A DNA stretch of 64,000 nucleotides from Gammaproteobacteria bacterium. Its GTDB lineage: Bacteria > Pseudomonadota > Gammaproteobacteria > HK1. Below, piece by piece: positions 30,763 to 39,106 of the stretch. Each line of letters opens with the position of its first letter. Position 1 is the first letter of the stretch. The position numbers and the translations under genes were made by a program. The stretch lies in the NCBI GenBank assembly GCA_021773645.1, contig JAJFJU010000010.1, positions 186,001 to 250,000 on the forward strand. Reading direction: 5' to 3'. The notes below the pieces were generated by a model. That model was not told the DNA's origin and did not search any database. It worked only from the letters and a program-made list of their open reading frames with translations.

Positions 30763-31275
30763 ATGAAAACGAAAATCAACGACGACGGCAAAAATACATT
30801 ATCTCAGCATCGATCCGATGAGCACTGGATGCGCCGAGCACTGGAATTGGCATCCTGCGCCGAGGCTCGGGGAGAGGTTCCGGTGGGCGCAGTGCTGGTA
30901 CGGGATGGTGAGGTGCTTGGCGAGGGTTGGAATCGACCCATAGGCGCTCATGATCCCAGTGCTCATGCAGAAATTATTACTTTACGGGCGGCAGCCAAGG
31001 CTATCGGGAATTATCGTCTGCTCGATACCACTCTCTATGTCACCCTTGAACCCTGCGTGATGTGTGCCGGTGCCATCATGCATGCCCGGGTTGCGCGGGT
31101 GGTCTACGCCGCGACGGACCCCAAGGCGGGTGCGGCGGGCAGCGTGTTTGATGTGCTGGGTTCGGAACGCCTCAATCATCGCTTGCAGTACGAGGGTGGT
31201 TTGCTCGCCGAAGAAGCCGGGGCTCAGCTCAGGGCCTTCTTTCGAGCGCGGCGCAAGCAGGGGTCCTTTCAATGA
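30763..31275 (+). CDS. tadA: tRNA-specific adenosine deaminase TadA
   Basis: A 170-residue deaminase making inosine 34 in tRNA-Arg(ACG). The zinc-dependent motif is HAEI near residues 68-71 (His ligand and catalytic Glu), with PCVMCAGAI near 96-104 supplying the two Cys ligands. EVPVGAVLVRDGEVLGEGWNRPIG is typical. Its substrate gene, tRNA-Arg(ACG), is in the same window at 38574. It shares only a name with the Tad pilus ATPase. It overlaps pncC by 4 bp (ATGA). Confidence 0.95.
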   Translation: MKTKINDDGKNTLSQHRSDEHWMRRALELASCAEARGEVPVGAVLVRDGEVLGEGWNRPIGAHDPSAHAEIITLRAAAKAIGNYRLLDTTLYVTLEPCVMCAGAIMHARVARVVYAATDPKAGAAGSVFDVLGSERLNHRLQYEGGLLAEEAGAQLRAFFRARRKQGSFQ

Positions 31276-31760
31276 ATGCTGATTTAGAAAGCCTGTCTCG
31301 ACAGGTGGGTGAGGCGCTGGCGGCCGAGGGGCTGACATTGGTCACCGCCGAGTCTTGTACCGGGGGTGCAATAGCTACGGCAATTACCGATATTGCTGGC
31401 AGTTCGGGGTGGTTTGAGCGCGGTTTTGTCACCTACAGTAATGGTGCTAAGGAGGTCTTGCTGGGAGTGGGCGCAGATACGCTAGCTCGCCACGGGGCGG
31501 TGAGTCGAGAAGTAGTGCTGGAAATGGCCGCCGGTGCATTGGCGCACAGTCCGGCAGATATCAGCGTGGCCATCAGCGGTATAGCGGGTCCTGAAGGTGG
31601 AACATCGGATAAGCCGGTAGGGACCGTATGGATCGCATGGGGGCGGCGAGAAGCTGGTGCCAGCGTCCGCTGCCTGTACTTCAAGGGTGATCGTCTGGAG
31701 GTGCGGGTGCAGGCAGTGACTTGTGCGCTGGAGGGCGTTCTCGCCCAGTTGGCAGAATGA
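31272..31760 (+). CDS. pncC: Nicotinamide-nucleotide amidohydrolase (CinA C-terminal family)
   Basis: A 162-residue stand-alone CinA C-domain, deamidating NMN to NaMN in pyridine nucleotide recycling. It has LVTAESCTGGAIATAITDIAGSSGWFERGFVTYSN near residues 21-56 and SGIAGPEGGTSDKPVGTVWIAWG near 102-124. Length matches E. coli PncC (165). It sits directly before thpR and recA; pncC next to recA is common in Gammaproteobacteria. It overlaps both neighbours by 4 bp. Confidence 0.94.
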   Translation: MNADLESLSRQVGEALAAEGLTLVTAESCTGGAIATAITDIAGSSGWFERGFVTYSNGAKEVLLGVGADTLARHGAVSREVVLEMAAGALAHSPADISVAISGIAGPEGGTSDKPVGTVWIAWGRREAGASVRCLYFKGDRLEVRVQAVTCALEGVLAQLAE

Positions 31761-32317
31761 GTGCTGAGCAGCACCCCCGTTCATCGAAGTTGTTCTTTGC
31801 CCTGATACCAGACCGGGCCACTGCTCAAGTGTTGCACACACTAGCGGTGAGTCGGGCTCCGTCGAGGGCGCGGATAGTGCCTTCGGAAAATGTCCACCTC
31901 ACCCTGTTATTCCTGGGTCCTACCGAGCCGGAACAGGAGCGTTGTTTGCTGAAGATGGCCGAGAGTATTAAGGGCTCACCTATCTCTTTGCTACTTGAAC
32001 GTCTTGGCAGTTGGCGTCGAGCACAGGTCATGTGGTCGGCTCCGGACACCATGCCGTTGCCGTTGCTGAATCTGGTTAGCAGGCTGGAGCAGGGGGTGGA
32101 GGCCTGTGGATTGGCACGAGAGACTCGCCCCTATCGTCCGCATATCACCCTTGCACGGCGGGTGCGCAGGCGTTTGCAAACAGGTTCTCATCCTCCCATC
32201 AATTGGCAGGCAAAGGCTTTCCAGTTACTCGCCTCGGTCCCCGTGGATGGGGGTGTGCGTTATGAAAGTCGGGGCCTATGGCCGCTTGAGGCCAGCGCCT
32301 TGGGAGCCAGCGGCTAA
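31757..32317 (+). CDS. thpR: RNA 2',3'-cyclic phosphodiesterase
   Basis: A 186-residue 2H phosphoesterase (ThpR/LigT family) opening 2',3'-cyclic phosphates on RNA. The two catalytic motifs are HLTLLFLG near residue 46 and HITLARRV near residue 129. The start at 31757 is chosen because ATGA overlaps the pncC stop; an in-frame ATG 12 codons upstream lies inside pncC. The 3' end overlaps the -35 box of the putative recA promoter. Confidence 0.93.
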   Translation: MSAEQHPRSSKLFFALIPDRATAQVLHTLAVSRAPSRARIVPSENVHLTLLFLGPTEPEQERCLLKMAESIKGSPISLLLERLGSWRRAQVMWSAPDTMPLPLLNLVSRLEQGVEACGLARETRPYRPHITLARRVRRRLQTGSHPPINWQAKAFQLLASVPVDGGVRYESRGLWPLEASALGASG

Positions 32318-32329
32318 CTGTGGGATAAT
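32300..32329 (+). promoter_or_regulatory. Putative recA promoter
   Basis: TTGGGA (32300-32305), an 18-bp spacer and GATAAT (32324-32329) with a TG-like extension (TGGGATAAT) lie about 80 bp before recA and overlap the thpR stop. A GGGGC/GCCCC hairpin (32370-32388) follows in the leader. No LexA box of the CTGT-N8-ACAG type is seen between here and recA. Confidence 0.45.
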
Positions 32330-32409
32330 GCCGCGCTTTGTTAGCGACGTTGTTTATCATTTAATCGCCGGGGCAAGGGACAAGCCCCTGGATTTGCTGG
32401 GAGGAAGAC

Positions 32410-33444
32410 ATGGACGAAAACAAGAAGCGGGCCTTGAGTGCGGCCCTTAGCCAGATAGAACGCCAGTTCGGTAAGGGCGCTGTCATGCGTATGGGTGATC
32501 GGCCGTCGTTGGGCGAGATGGATGTTGTTCCCACTGGTTCCCTGGGGCTCGATGTTGCCTTGGGTATAGGTGGTTTGCCGCGGGGTCGGGTAGTAGAGAT
32601 CTACGGCCCGGAATCATCGGGCAAGACCACGCTGACCCTTGAGGTGCTGGCACAGGCGCAGAAGTTGGGCGGTACGGTAGCTTTTGTGGATGCAGAACAT
32701 GCGTTGGATCCCGGCTATGCCGGCAAGATTGGGGTCAATGTGGACGAGCTGCTCATGTCCCAGCCCGATACCGGTGAGCAAGCGCTGGAGATCACCGACA
32801 TGTTGGTGCGATCCGGTGCGGTAGAAGTCGTGGTCGTAGACTCGGTGGCGGCACTGACGCCCAAGGCAGAACTGGAAGGGGAGATGGGCGACCATCATGT
32901 GGGCCTACAGGCGCGCTTGATGTCCCAGGCGCTACGCAAGCTTACCGCCAATATCAAGCGTTCCAACACTCTGGTTATCTTTATCAACCAGATTCGCATG
33001 AAGATCGGCGTCATGTTTGGTAGTCCGGAGACCACTACCGGTGGCAATGCCCTGAAATTCTATTCCTCGGTGCGTCTCGATATTCGTCGCATTGGTGCCC
33101 TCAAGAAGGGCGACGAGATTATCGGCAACCAGACCCGGGTCAAGGTAGTGAAGAACAAGGTAGCGCCGCCATTTCGCCAGGTGGAATTCGATATTCTCTA
33201 TGGTGAAGGTTTCTCCTATTTTGGTGAGTTAATCTCCCTGGGGGTTGAGCACGGTCTGGTTGATAAAGCGGGCGCCTGGTACAGCTACAAGGGCGATCGC
33301 ATTGGTCAGGGCAAAGACAAAGCGCGTCTGTTCCTCAAGGAAAACCCCAAACTGGCAAAGGAAATCGATGGTGAGTTACGCAGCCGTCTGCTGACGAGTT
33401 CCTCCGAGCCTAAGGTCGAGGAAGCTGTGGAGGCCGAGGCCTGA
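32410..33444 (+). CDS. recA: Recombinase RecA
   Basis: A 344-residue recombinase for homologous recombination and SOS induction. It starts [30 protein letters not shown], has Walker [10 protein letters not shown] near residues 66-74, [21 protein letters not shown] (Walker B and loop L1 region), and [37 protein letters not shown] (L2 region). GGGAGGAAG lies just before the ATG. The tail is acidic ([12 protein letters not shown]), as usual. A GGAGG inside the last codons serves recX. Confidence 0.98.
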   Translation: MDENKKRALSAALSQIERQFGKGAVMRMGDRPSLGEMDVVPTGSLGLDVALGIGGLPRGRVVEIYGPESSGKTTLTLEVLAQAQKLGGTVAFVDAEHALDPGYAGKIGVNVDELLMSQPDTGEQALEITDMLVRSGAVEVVVVDSVAALTPKAELEGEMGDHHVGLQARLMSQALRKLTANIKRSNTLVIFINQIRMKIGVMFGSPETTTGGNALKFYSSVRLDIRRIGALKKGDEIIGNQTRVKVVKNKVAPPFRQVEFDILYGEGFSYFGELISLGVEHGLVDKAGAWYSYKGDRIGQGKDKARLFLKENPKLAKEIDGELRSRLLTSSSEPKVEEAVEAEA

Positions 33445-33896
33445 GCGAAGAACTGGCCCAAGTCCGTGACAAGGCCCTGCTGTTACTGAGCCGGCGTGAG
33501 CATTCGGTGTGGGAATTGGCCGAGAAGCTCAGGAGCAGGGGTTTTGAGGCAGCGCTGATAAGCCAGGTACTTGATGATCTGCAACAAAAAGATCTGCTTT
33601 CGGAGCGGCGTTTCACCGAGATGATCGTTCACTATCGTTCAGAACGGGGTCAGGGGCCGGTGAAAATCCGTGCGGAACTGAGAAATAAAGGCATCGAGGA
33701 TGTCCTGATAGAGGCGTTTCTCGACCCTAACGATCGACAATGGCGGCAACGTGCAGTGGCGGTCAAAAATAAGCGTTTTGGCCCCGCCAGCCCGCAGGAC
33801 TATCAGGAAAAGGCGCGACAGATGAAATTCCTAAACTATCGCGGCTTTACTGCCGAACAGATCCGTAGCGCCTTGGGCGATGCAGATGATGATTAA
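33441..33896 (+). CDS. recX: Regulatory protein RecX, probable CTG start
   Basis: RecX inhibits and modulates RecA filaments. Family sequence begins well before the first GTG (33507): the frame from 33441 reads [30 protein letters not shown], the expected first RecX helices. In that frame there is no ATG, GTG or TTG between a stop at 33411 and 33507. A CTG at 33441 overlaps the recA TGA (CTGA) and has GGAGG at 33429-33433, 7 nt upstream. From CTG the protein is 151 residues, within family range; from GTG it loses 22 conserved residues. The C-terminus [20 protein letters not shown] is typical. Confidence 0.88.
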   Translation: MSEELAQVRDKALLLLSRREHSVWELAEKLRSRGFEAALISQVLDDLQQKDLLSERRFTEMIVHYRSERGQGPVKIRAELRNKGIEDVLIEAFLDPNDRQWRQRAVAVKNKRFGPASPQDYQEKARQMKFLNYRGFTAEQIRSALGDADDD

Positions 33897-33901
33897 TCAG
33901 G

Positions 33902-34060
33902 GGAGCTCTGATTTATTCTGGGCGAAGTAGATTGCGATTCAAAATGTTCAGCTTTGAGGCGCTGATTGCACGTAATAGTCGTTCTATTGCGAAGATCAGC
34001 AACGATAAAGACGGACATTTTGGACGCAAGATGCGAGTTCACGAATAGATTAGAGATTCC
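33902..34060. repeat. Family-C 159-bp inverted-end element after recX
   Basis: Imperfect ends GGAGCTCTGATTTATTC (33902-33918) and GAATAGATTAGAGATTCC (34043-34060) bound a non-coding unit 5 bp after the recX stop. Its centre AATAGTCGTTCTATT (33973-33987) is identical to that of family-B copy 2 and lies at the same distance from the left end (71 against 72 bp). The gap to alaS holds nothing else recognisable. Confidence 0.7.
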
Positions 34061-34083
34061 TTAGCAAAGGCTGTTTTATAGCA

Positions 34084-36690
34084 ATGAGTATGCGAACGAG
34101 CGAGATTCGCCAGACCTTTCTGGATTTTTTTAGTGCCCGCGGCCATACCGTGGTGCCCAGCAGTTCGCTGGTGCCTGGAGATGATCCCACCCTGCTATTT
34201 ACCAACGCGGGCATGGTGCAGTTTAAGGACGTGTTCCTAGGTGCCGAGAAGCGCCCCTATAACCGGGCGGTCTCCAGCCAGCGCTGTGTGCGCGCCGGTG
34301 GCAAGCACAATGATCTGGAAAATGTGGGCTATACCGCTCGCCATCACACCTTCTTTGAGATGCTGGGCAACTTCAGCTTTGGCGACTACTTCAAGCGTGA
34401 AGCGATTGCCTACGCCTGGGAGTTGCTTACCGAGGAATATGGCCTGGAGCCAGAACGCCTCTGGGTGACGGTTTTTGATGACGATGATGAGTCGGCGGAT
34501 ATCTGGATTAAAGAAATCGGCATCAGTCCTGAACGTTTCTCACGCTGTGGCGAAAAGGATAATTTCTGGTCCATGGGCGAGACGGGTCCCTGCGGGCCCT
34601 GTTCGGAGATTTTTTATGATCATGGTCCGGAGATTGCCGGTGGTCCTCCGGGCAGCCCGGATGAGGACGGTGATCGCTACATTGAGATCTGGAACCTCGT
34701 TTTCATGCAGTACAACCGGGATGCGAAAGGCAATCTGGAGCCGCTGCCCAAGCCTTCGGTAGATACCGGCATGGGGCTTGAACGTCTCGCTGCAGTGCTT
34801 CAAGGGCAGCACAATAATTATGAGATCGATCTGTTTCGAGACTTGATCGAAAGTACTGGCGATATCACTGGCACCTTGGCGCGAGATAACCAATCTTTAC
34901 GGGTCATTGCAGACCATATTCGTTCCTGTGCTTTTCTCGTGGCCGATGGGGTCATTCCCTCTAATGAGGGCCGTGGTTATGTGCTGCGGCGCATCATTCG
35001 GCGTGCCATCCGGCATGGACACAAGTTGGGTGCCGAGGGCACTTTTTTCCATCATCTCGTTGCGCCGTTGGCGAAGGAGATGGGGCATGCCTTTCCCGAT
35101 CTCCGTGAGCAACGTGCGCTGGTGGAAAAGGTGCTGTTGCAGGAAGAGGAGCGCTTTGCCGAGACCCTGGAGCAGGGCATGCGCATGCTCGATCAGGCGG
35201 TGGACGAACTGGATGGCAAGGTGCTGTCGGGCGAAACTGTATTTCGCCTCTATGACACCTTTGGTTTCCCCGCGGATTTGACCGCCGATGTGGCCAGGGA
35301 ACGGGGTTTAAGCCTTGATATGGCCGGTTTCGAGCGCGAGATGGAGGCCCAGCGTGAACGCGCGCGGGCGGCCAGTCGCTTCGGTGACAGTACCACCCCC
35401 TTGGTGGAGTGCGCTGAAGAGAGCCAATTCACCGGTTATGAGAATCTGGAGGCTAAATCACGGGTTGTGGCGCTGTATATGGATGGGGGCGCGGCTAAGG
35501 TGATGCATCCGGAGGATCATGGGTTAGTGGTGCTTGAACACACGCCTTTTTATGCGGAATCCGGGGGCCAGGTGGGTGATCACGGCCTGCTTACTGCCCG
35601 CGGAATACGCTTCAAAGTAACCGATACCCAGCGCCAGAGCCGAGCGGTGATGCATGCTGGAGTGCTGACCGATGGGGAGTTGCGGGTCGGTGACGAGCTA
35701 AAGGCGAGTGTCTATCCTGAGCAGCGGCTGGCAACGGCACGTAACCATTCTGCTACCCATCTGCTGCACGCAGCCTTACGCGAGGTGCTAGGTAGCCACG
35801 TCTCCCAGAAGGGTTCACGAGTGAGTCCGGATCGGCTGCGCTTTGATTTTTCTCACTTCGAACCGGTATCCAGCGAGCAGATGCAGGCGATCGAGCAGCA
35901 GGTTAATTACTGGATCATCGAAAATGCAGAGATTTCCACGGTGCTGATGTCTCGAGATGAGGCCATGGAAAGTGGTGCCCAAGCCCTGTTTGGAGAGAAA
36001 TATGATGAGGTGGTACGGGTGTTGAGTATCGGTGAGCATTCCACTGAATTGTGTGGTGGCATCCATGCGAATCGCGCCGGAGATATTGGCCTGTTCAAGC
36101 TCACTGGTGAGACCGGGGTGGCCGCGGGGGTGCGCCGTATTGAGGCGATCACGGGTACCGAGGCGCTGGCTTGGGTCAGCGAGGCCGAGAGCCGTCAGGT
36201 TCACTTGGCGGCTATGCTGAAGAGCGATACCGATTCTCTGGAGGATAAGCTCGGGCAGATTCTTGTACGTAATCACGAGATGGAAAAGGAGCTGGCGCGC
36301 ATCAAGACGCGCATGGCGAGTAATCAGGGTGAACAACTGGCTGACCAGGCGATTGAGGTAAATGGTCTAAAGGTGTTGGCTGCGGTGTTTGAGGGCGAGG
36401 ATCGCAATGCTCTGCGCAATACAGTTGATCAGTTGAAAAACAAGCTGGGTACCGCGGTGGTGGTGTTGGCAGCGGTGAGCGGCGATAAGCTGAGTTTGGT
36501 GGCGGGCGTGACCGCTGATGCGACGGACCGCATTCAGGCGGGTCCGTTGGTAAATCACGTGGCCAAACAGGTGGGTGGTAAGGGCGGCGGACGTCCAGAC
36601 ATGGCCCAAGCCGGTGGCAGTGAGCCGGCCAAGTTAGACCAGGCACTTGCTTCAGTGCATTCCTGGGTTGAGCAACAGCTTTTGTCCTAA
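34084..36690 (+). CDS. alaS: Alanyl-tRNA synthetase
   Basis: An 868-residue class II synthetase. It starts [44 protein letters not shown] (motif 1 region), with [19 protein letters not shown] (motif 2) and [13 protein letters not shown] (motif 3). The editing domain has zinc ligands HSATHLLH near residue 555 and CGGIHANR near 656. The C-terminal DHHA1 domain ends [23 protein letters not shown]. Length matches E. coli (876). It lies between recX and lysC as in many relatives. Confidence 0.98.
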   Translation: MSMRTSEIRQTFLDFFSARGHTVVPSSSLVPGDDPTLLFTNAGMVQFKDVFLGAEKRPYNRAVSSQRCVRAGGKHNDLENVGYTARHHTFFEMLGNFSFGDYFKREAIAYAWELLTEEYGLEPERLWVTVFDDDDESADIWIKEIGISPERFSRCGEKDNFWSMGETGPCGPCSEIFYDHGPEIAGGPPGSPDEDGDRYIEIWNLVFMQYNRDAKGNLEPLPKPSVDTGMGLERLAAVLQGQHNNYEIDLFRDLIESTGDITGTLARDNQSLRVIADHIRSCAFLVADGVIPSNEGRGYVLRRIIRRAIRHGHKLGAEGTFFHHLVAPLAKEMGHAFPDLREQRALVEKVLLQEEERFAETLEQGMRMLDQAVDELDGKVLSGETVFRLYDTFGFPADLTADVARERGLSLDMAGFEREMEAQRERARAASRFGDSTTPLVECAEESQFTGYENLEAKSRVVALYMDGGAAKVMHPEDHGLVVLEHTPFYAESGGQVGDHGLLTARGIRFKVTDTQRQSRAVMHAGVLTDGELRVGDELKASVYPEQRLATARNHSATHLLHAALREVLGSHVSQKGSRVSPDRLRFDFSHFEPVSSEQMQAIEQQVNYWIIENAEISTVLMSRDEAMESGAQALFGEKYDEVVRVLSIGEHSTELCGGIHANRAGDIGLFKLTGETGVAAGVRRIEAITGTEALAWVSEAESRQVHLAAMLKSDTDSLEDKLGQILVRNHEMEKELARIKTRMASNQGEQLADQAIEVNGLKVLAAVFEGEDRNALRNTVDQLKNKLGTAVVVLAAVSGDKLSLVAGVTADATDRIQAGPLVNHVAKQVGGKGGGRPDMAQAGGSEPAKLDQALASVHSWVEQQLLS

Positions 36691-36742
36691 AACAGATTTT
36701 ATTCAGGAGATGCGGCGTTTATGAAGGGCGCTGCGATTAGAT

Positions 36743-37972
36743 ATGGCTTTAATGGTAAAGAAATACGGCGGCACTTCGGTGGCGGATCTGGAGCGCATCC
36801 GGGTCGTGGCCGAGCAGGCCCAAGAGGATCGTCGTCAGGGGCATGACGTGGTGATTGTGGTCTCCGCTATGAGTGGAGAGACCAATCGCCTCATGGGCTT
36901 GGCCCTGGAGGCCTCGGATAATCCCAACCCGCGCGAGCTGGACGTACTGCTTTCCACCGGTGAGCAGGTCACCATTGCCCTGCTTAGCATGTGTCTGGCT
37001 GAGTGGAACTGCCCGGCGGTTTCCTACACCGGAGCACAGGTGCATATCCGTACCGATAGTGCCTTTAACAAGGCGCGCATCCTGGATATCGATCAGCGCC
37101 GCATCCGTCGGGATTTGGAAAAGGGGCGGGTGGTCGTGGTCGCTGGTTTTCAGGGGGTTGATGAAGAAGGCAATATCACCACCCTCGGACGGGGTGGTTC
37201 CGATACCACCGCAGTGGCCCTTGCTGCGGCTCAGGGTGCCAAAGAGTGCCAGATCTATACCGATGTGGATGGCGTATATACCACCGACCCTAGGGTTGTT
37301 CCCAAGGCTCGTAAGCTCGATCGGCTGACCTTTGAGGAAATGCTGGAACTCGCCAGCCTGGGTGCCAAGGTGCTACAAATTCGGGCAGTGGAATTTGCCA
37401 GCAAATACAACGTGCCGATCCGCGTTTTATCATCTTTTGAAGCAGGAGAGGGCACTTTGATTGCCCCCGAGGAAGCAGAAATGGAACAACCTTTAATTTC
37501 CGGCATCGCTTTTACCCGTGATGAGGCCAAAATTACGGTACAAGGCGTACCTGACAAGCCGGGCATCGCATACCAGATTCTGGATGCGGTTGCTGATGCC
37601 AACATAGAAGTGGACATGATTTTGCAGAACATCAGCAATGAGAGTGCCACCGATTTCACTTTTACCGTGCATCGTAATGACCATGAACGCGCCTTGGGGC
37701 TGCTGGAGACCACCTGTGGTGAACTCGGCGCGCAATCCGTGACCGGAGACGCGAGTATTGTTAAAATCTCGCTGGTAGGTGTAGGGATGCGCTCCCATGC
37801 CGGGATTGCCAGCACCATGTTTGGTGCTCTGGCTGCTGAAGGAATTAATATTCAGATGATCTCTACCTCGGAGATCAAGATCTCCGTCGTAGTGGATGAG
37901 AAGTATCTCGAATTGGCAGTGCGCGCACTGCACACCGCCTTTGGCTTGGACCAGGACTCGGAAGAAGACTGA
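36743..37972 (+). CDS. lysC: Aspartate kinase (monofunctional)
   Basis: A 409-residue kinase for the first step of the aspartate amino-acid family. It starts MALMVKKYGGTSVADLERIR, has the VAGFQGVDEEGNITTLGRGGSDTTAVALA block near residues 134-162 and the CQIYTDVDGVYTTDPR substrate region near 172. Two ACT domains follow from about 260 (ITVQGVPDKPGIAYQILDAV and VKISLVGVGMRSHAGIASTMFGAL), suggesting feedback control by Lys/Thr. It is single-domain, not fused to homoserine dehydrogenase. The Shine-Dalgarno is weak. Confidence 0.96.
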   Translation: MALMVKKYGGTSVADLERIRVVAEQAQEDRRQGHDVVIVVSAMSGETNRLMGLALEASDNPNPRELDVLLSTGEQVTIALLSMCLAEWNCPAVSYTGAQVHIRTDSAFNKARILDIDQRRIRRDLEKGRVVVVAGFQGVDEEGNITTLGRGGSDTTAVALAAAQGAKECQIYTDVDGVYTTDPRVVPKARKLDRLTFEEMLELASLGAKVLQIRAVEFASKYNVPIRVLSSFEAGEGTLIAPEEAEMEQPLISGIAFTRDEAKITVQGVPDKPGIAYQILDAVADANIEVDMILQNISNESATDFTFTVHRNDHERALGLLETTCGELGAQSVTGDASIVKISLVGVGMRSHAGIASTMFGALAAEGINIQMISTSEIKISVVVDEKYLELAVRALHTAFGLDQDSEED

Positions 37973-38057
37973 GTTTGTCTGGTTAGAGGTTCCATATAGA
38001 TAGATTGAGGGTTTGGGCCGCTCCATAGCGACCGCCCTCCGTGAGGAAGGTATTCAA

Positions 38058-38264
38058 ATGCTAATTTTAACCAGAAGAATAGGTGAGTCGCTGATGATAG
38101 GCGATGAGGTCACGGTGACCGTTCTGGGTGTGAAGGGTAACCAGGTGCGGATAGGCGTTAATGCTCCGCGGGAAGTGTCTGTGCACCGCGAAGAAATTTA
38201 CGAGCGGATTCGTAAAGAACAGGAAGCGGGTGAAGATCACGAGGATAATGTGGGTAACGTATAA
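38058..38264 (+). CDS. csrA: Carbon storage regulator CsrA
   Basis: A 68-residue RNA-binding translational regulator. It starts [37 protein letters not shown] and has the [10 protein letters not shown] helix; the key Arg of the VHREE segment is present. The start is set by GAGGAAGG 7 nt upstream. The AGGA within that Shine-Dalgarno is the type of site CsrA itself binds, so autoregulation is plausible. In this window CsrA is relevant because several GGDEF/EAL genes are classic CsrA targets in other species. It precedes tRNA-Ser as in many Gammaproteobacteria. Confidence 0.97.
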   Translation: MLILTRRIGESLMIGDEVTVTVLGVKGNQVRIGVNAPREVSVHREEIYERIRKEQEAGEDHEDNVGNV

Positions 38265-38340
38265 GTTGCCAGGACAGGCTCTTATCAGACCCTTTGACGC
38301 GAGTGGATTACGTCGGTATGCTCCGCGCTCGCAACAGTCT

Positions 38341-38431
38341 GGAGAGGTGGCCGAGCGGCTGAAGGCGCTCCCCTGCTAAGGGAGTATGGGTTAATCGCCC
38401 ATCGAGGGTTCGAATCCCTCCCTCTCCGCCA
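38341..38431 (+). tRNA. tRNA-Ser (GCU anticodon)
   Basis: A 91-nt class II tRNA with acceptor GGAGAGG/CCTCTCC, discriminator G and encoded CCA. The anticodon loop CTGCTAA reads GCT. A long variable arm (TATGGGTTAATCGCCCAT) and the T-loop GGTTCGAATCC are intact. Confidence 0.97.
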
Positions 38432-38573
38432 AAAGTTGTGTTAGGAAGGACCTTTGCTACGGCAAAGTGGTGGTAAGGGCAGATTCGAAACCTTGATGTA
38501 TTAAAACATTTGGTTCGACCAACGGTGAAGCCGGCCCCGTAGGAAGTTTGTATCTGTTGTAACTAGTTTTATT

Positions 38574-38650
38574 GCGCCCGTAGCTCAGCTGGATAGAGTA
38601 CCTGGCTACGAACCAGGCGGTCGGGAGTTCGAATCTCTCCGGGCGCGCCA
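38574..38650 (+). tRNA. tRNA-Arg (ACG anticodon)
   Basis: A 77-nt tRNA with acceptor GCGCCCG/CGGGCGC, discriminator G and encoded CCA. The anticodon stem CCTGG/CCAGG holds loop CTACGAA, anticodon ACG. A34 would be deaminated to inosine by TadA, encoded at 30763. It is followed by an intrinsic terminator and a tyrosine recombinase remnant. Confidence 0.97.
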
Positions 38651-38669
38651 TTAAAGTGTTATCAATCAA

Positions 38670-38703
38670 GCGGTTATCGGGTTATCCGGTAACCGCTTTT
38701 TTT
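38670..38703 (+). terminator. Rho-independent terminator after tRNA-Arg
   Basis: GCGGTTATCGG and CCGGTAACCGC form an 11-bp stem with one mismatch and a GTTAT loop, followed by seven T. It lies 19 bp after the CCA of tRNA-Arg and ends the tRNA transcript. Confidence 0.93.
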
Positions 38704-38754
38704 GTGTCTGCAGTATAGATTGGCAATTGCATTATAGAATGTGGCAAACATACT

Positions 38755-38973
38755 CTATCGGAGGGGCTGAACCCGCTCTGGTTTGCGTCTGTACCAGCGC
38801 TTGGTAGTCCGGTCATCAGCGTGTGCCAGGAGCTTTTTTGCCCGTTCTAGGCTGGGGGAGTCAGTGGCGCATTTTGCTCGTAAATCCCGCCCCTGGAATC
38901 GCTCTGATACCTTGGTTTCTTTCAGGAGCCGGGTCATAAATCTGCCCCACAGGGAGTCAAAGCCGCTCCTACT
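38755..38973 (-). pseudogene. C-terminal remnant of a tyrosine recombinase (phage-type integrase)
   Basis: The minus-strand frame reads SGFDSLWGRFMTRLLKET, then FQGRDLRAKCATDSPSLERAKKLLAHADDRTTKRWYRRKPERVQPLR and stops. This is the end of a tyrosine recombinase: the RDLRAK (HDLR-like) region, a LLAHADDRTT helix (LGH-like) and the W-Y-RR nucleophile segment. The frame closes upstream at a TGA (38974-38976), so the N-terminal and core parts are gone. It lies 104 bp past tRNA-Arg, a typical integration site. The remaining DNA to 39106 shows no gene. Confidence 0.75.
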
Positions 38974-39106
38974 TCATTTGTGCAGTCTGCATCGCTGTGT
39001 CTTCCAATATAAAATCGGCCTCTAGATTCCGCGTCGCCGCGATATGTGATGGCCTCGATTGCTGCCACCATGCTTTGTAATGGGGGCCCGTGCAGGTTTT
39101 TATTAT

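Noticed and set aside
36721-36790. ATG with an upstream CAGGAG just before lysC, as a possible leader peptide
   Set aside because: It is out of frame with lysC and runs deep into it without a regulatory codon run or terminator. No attenuator structure is visible.
38457-38669. Minus-strand open frame reading MARPERFELPTAWFVARYSIQLSYGR
   Set aside because: It is antisense to tRNA-Arg and its flank. This type of frame is a well-known false protein created by reading a tRNA gene backwards.
38974-39106. Possible further integrase or island sequence beyond the remnant
   Set aside because: The frame is closed and no recombinase core motif or direct repeat of the tRNA end is visible.
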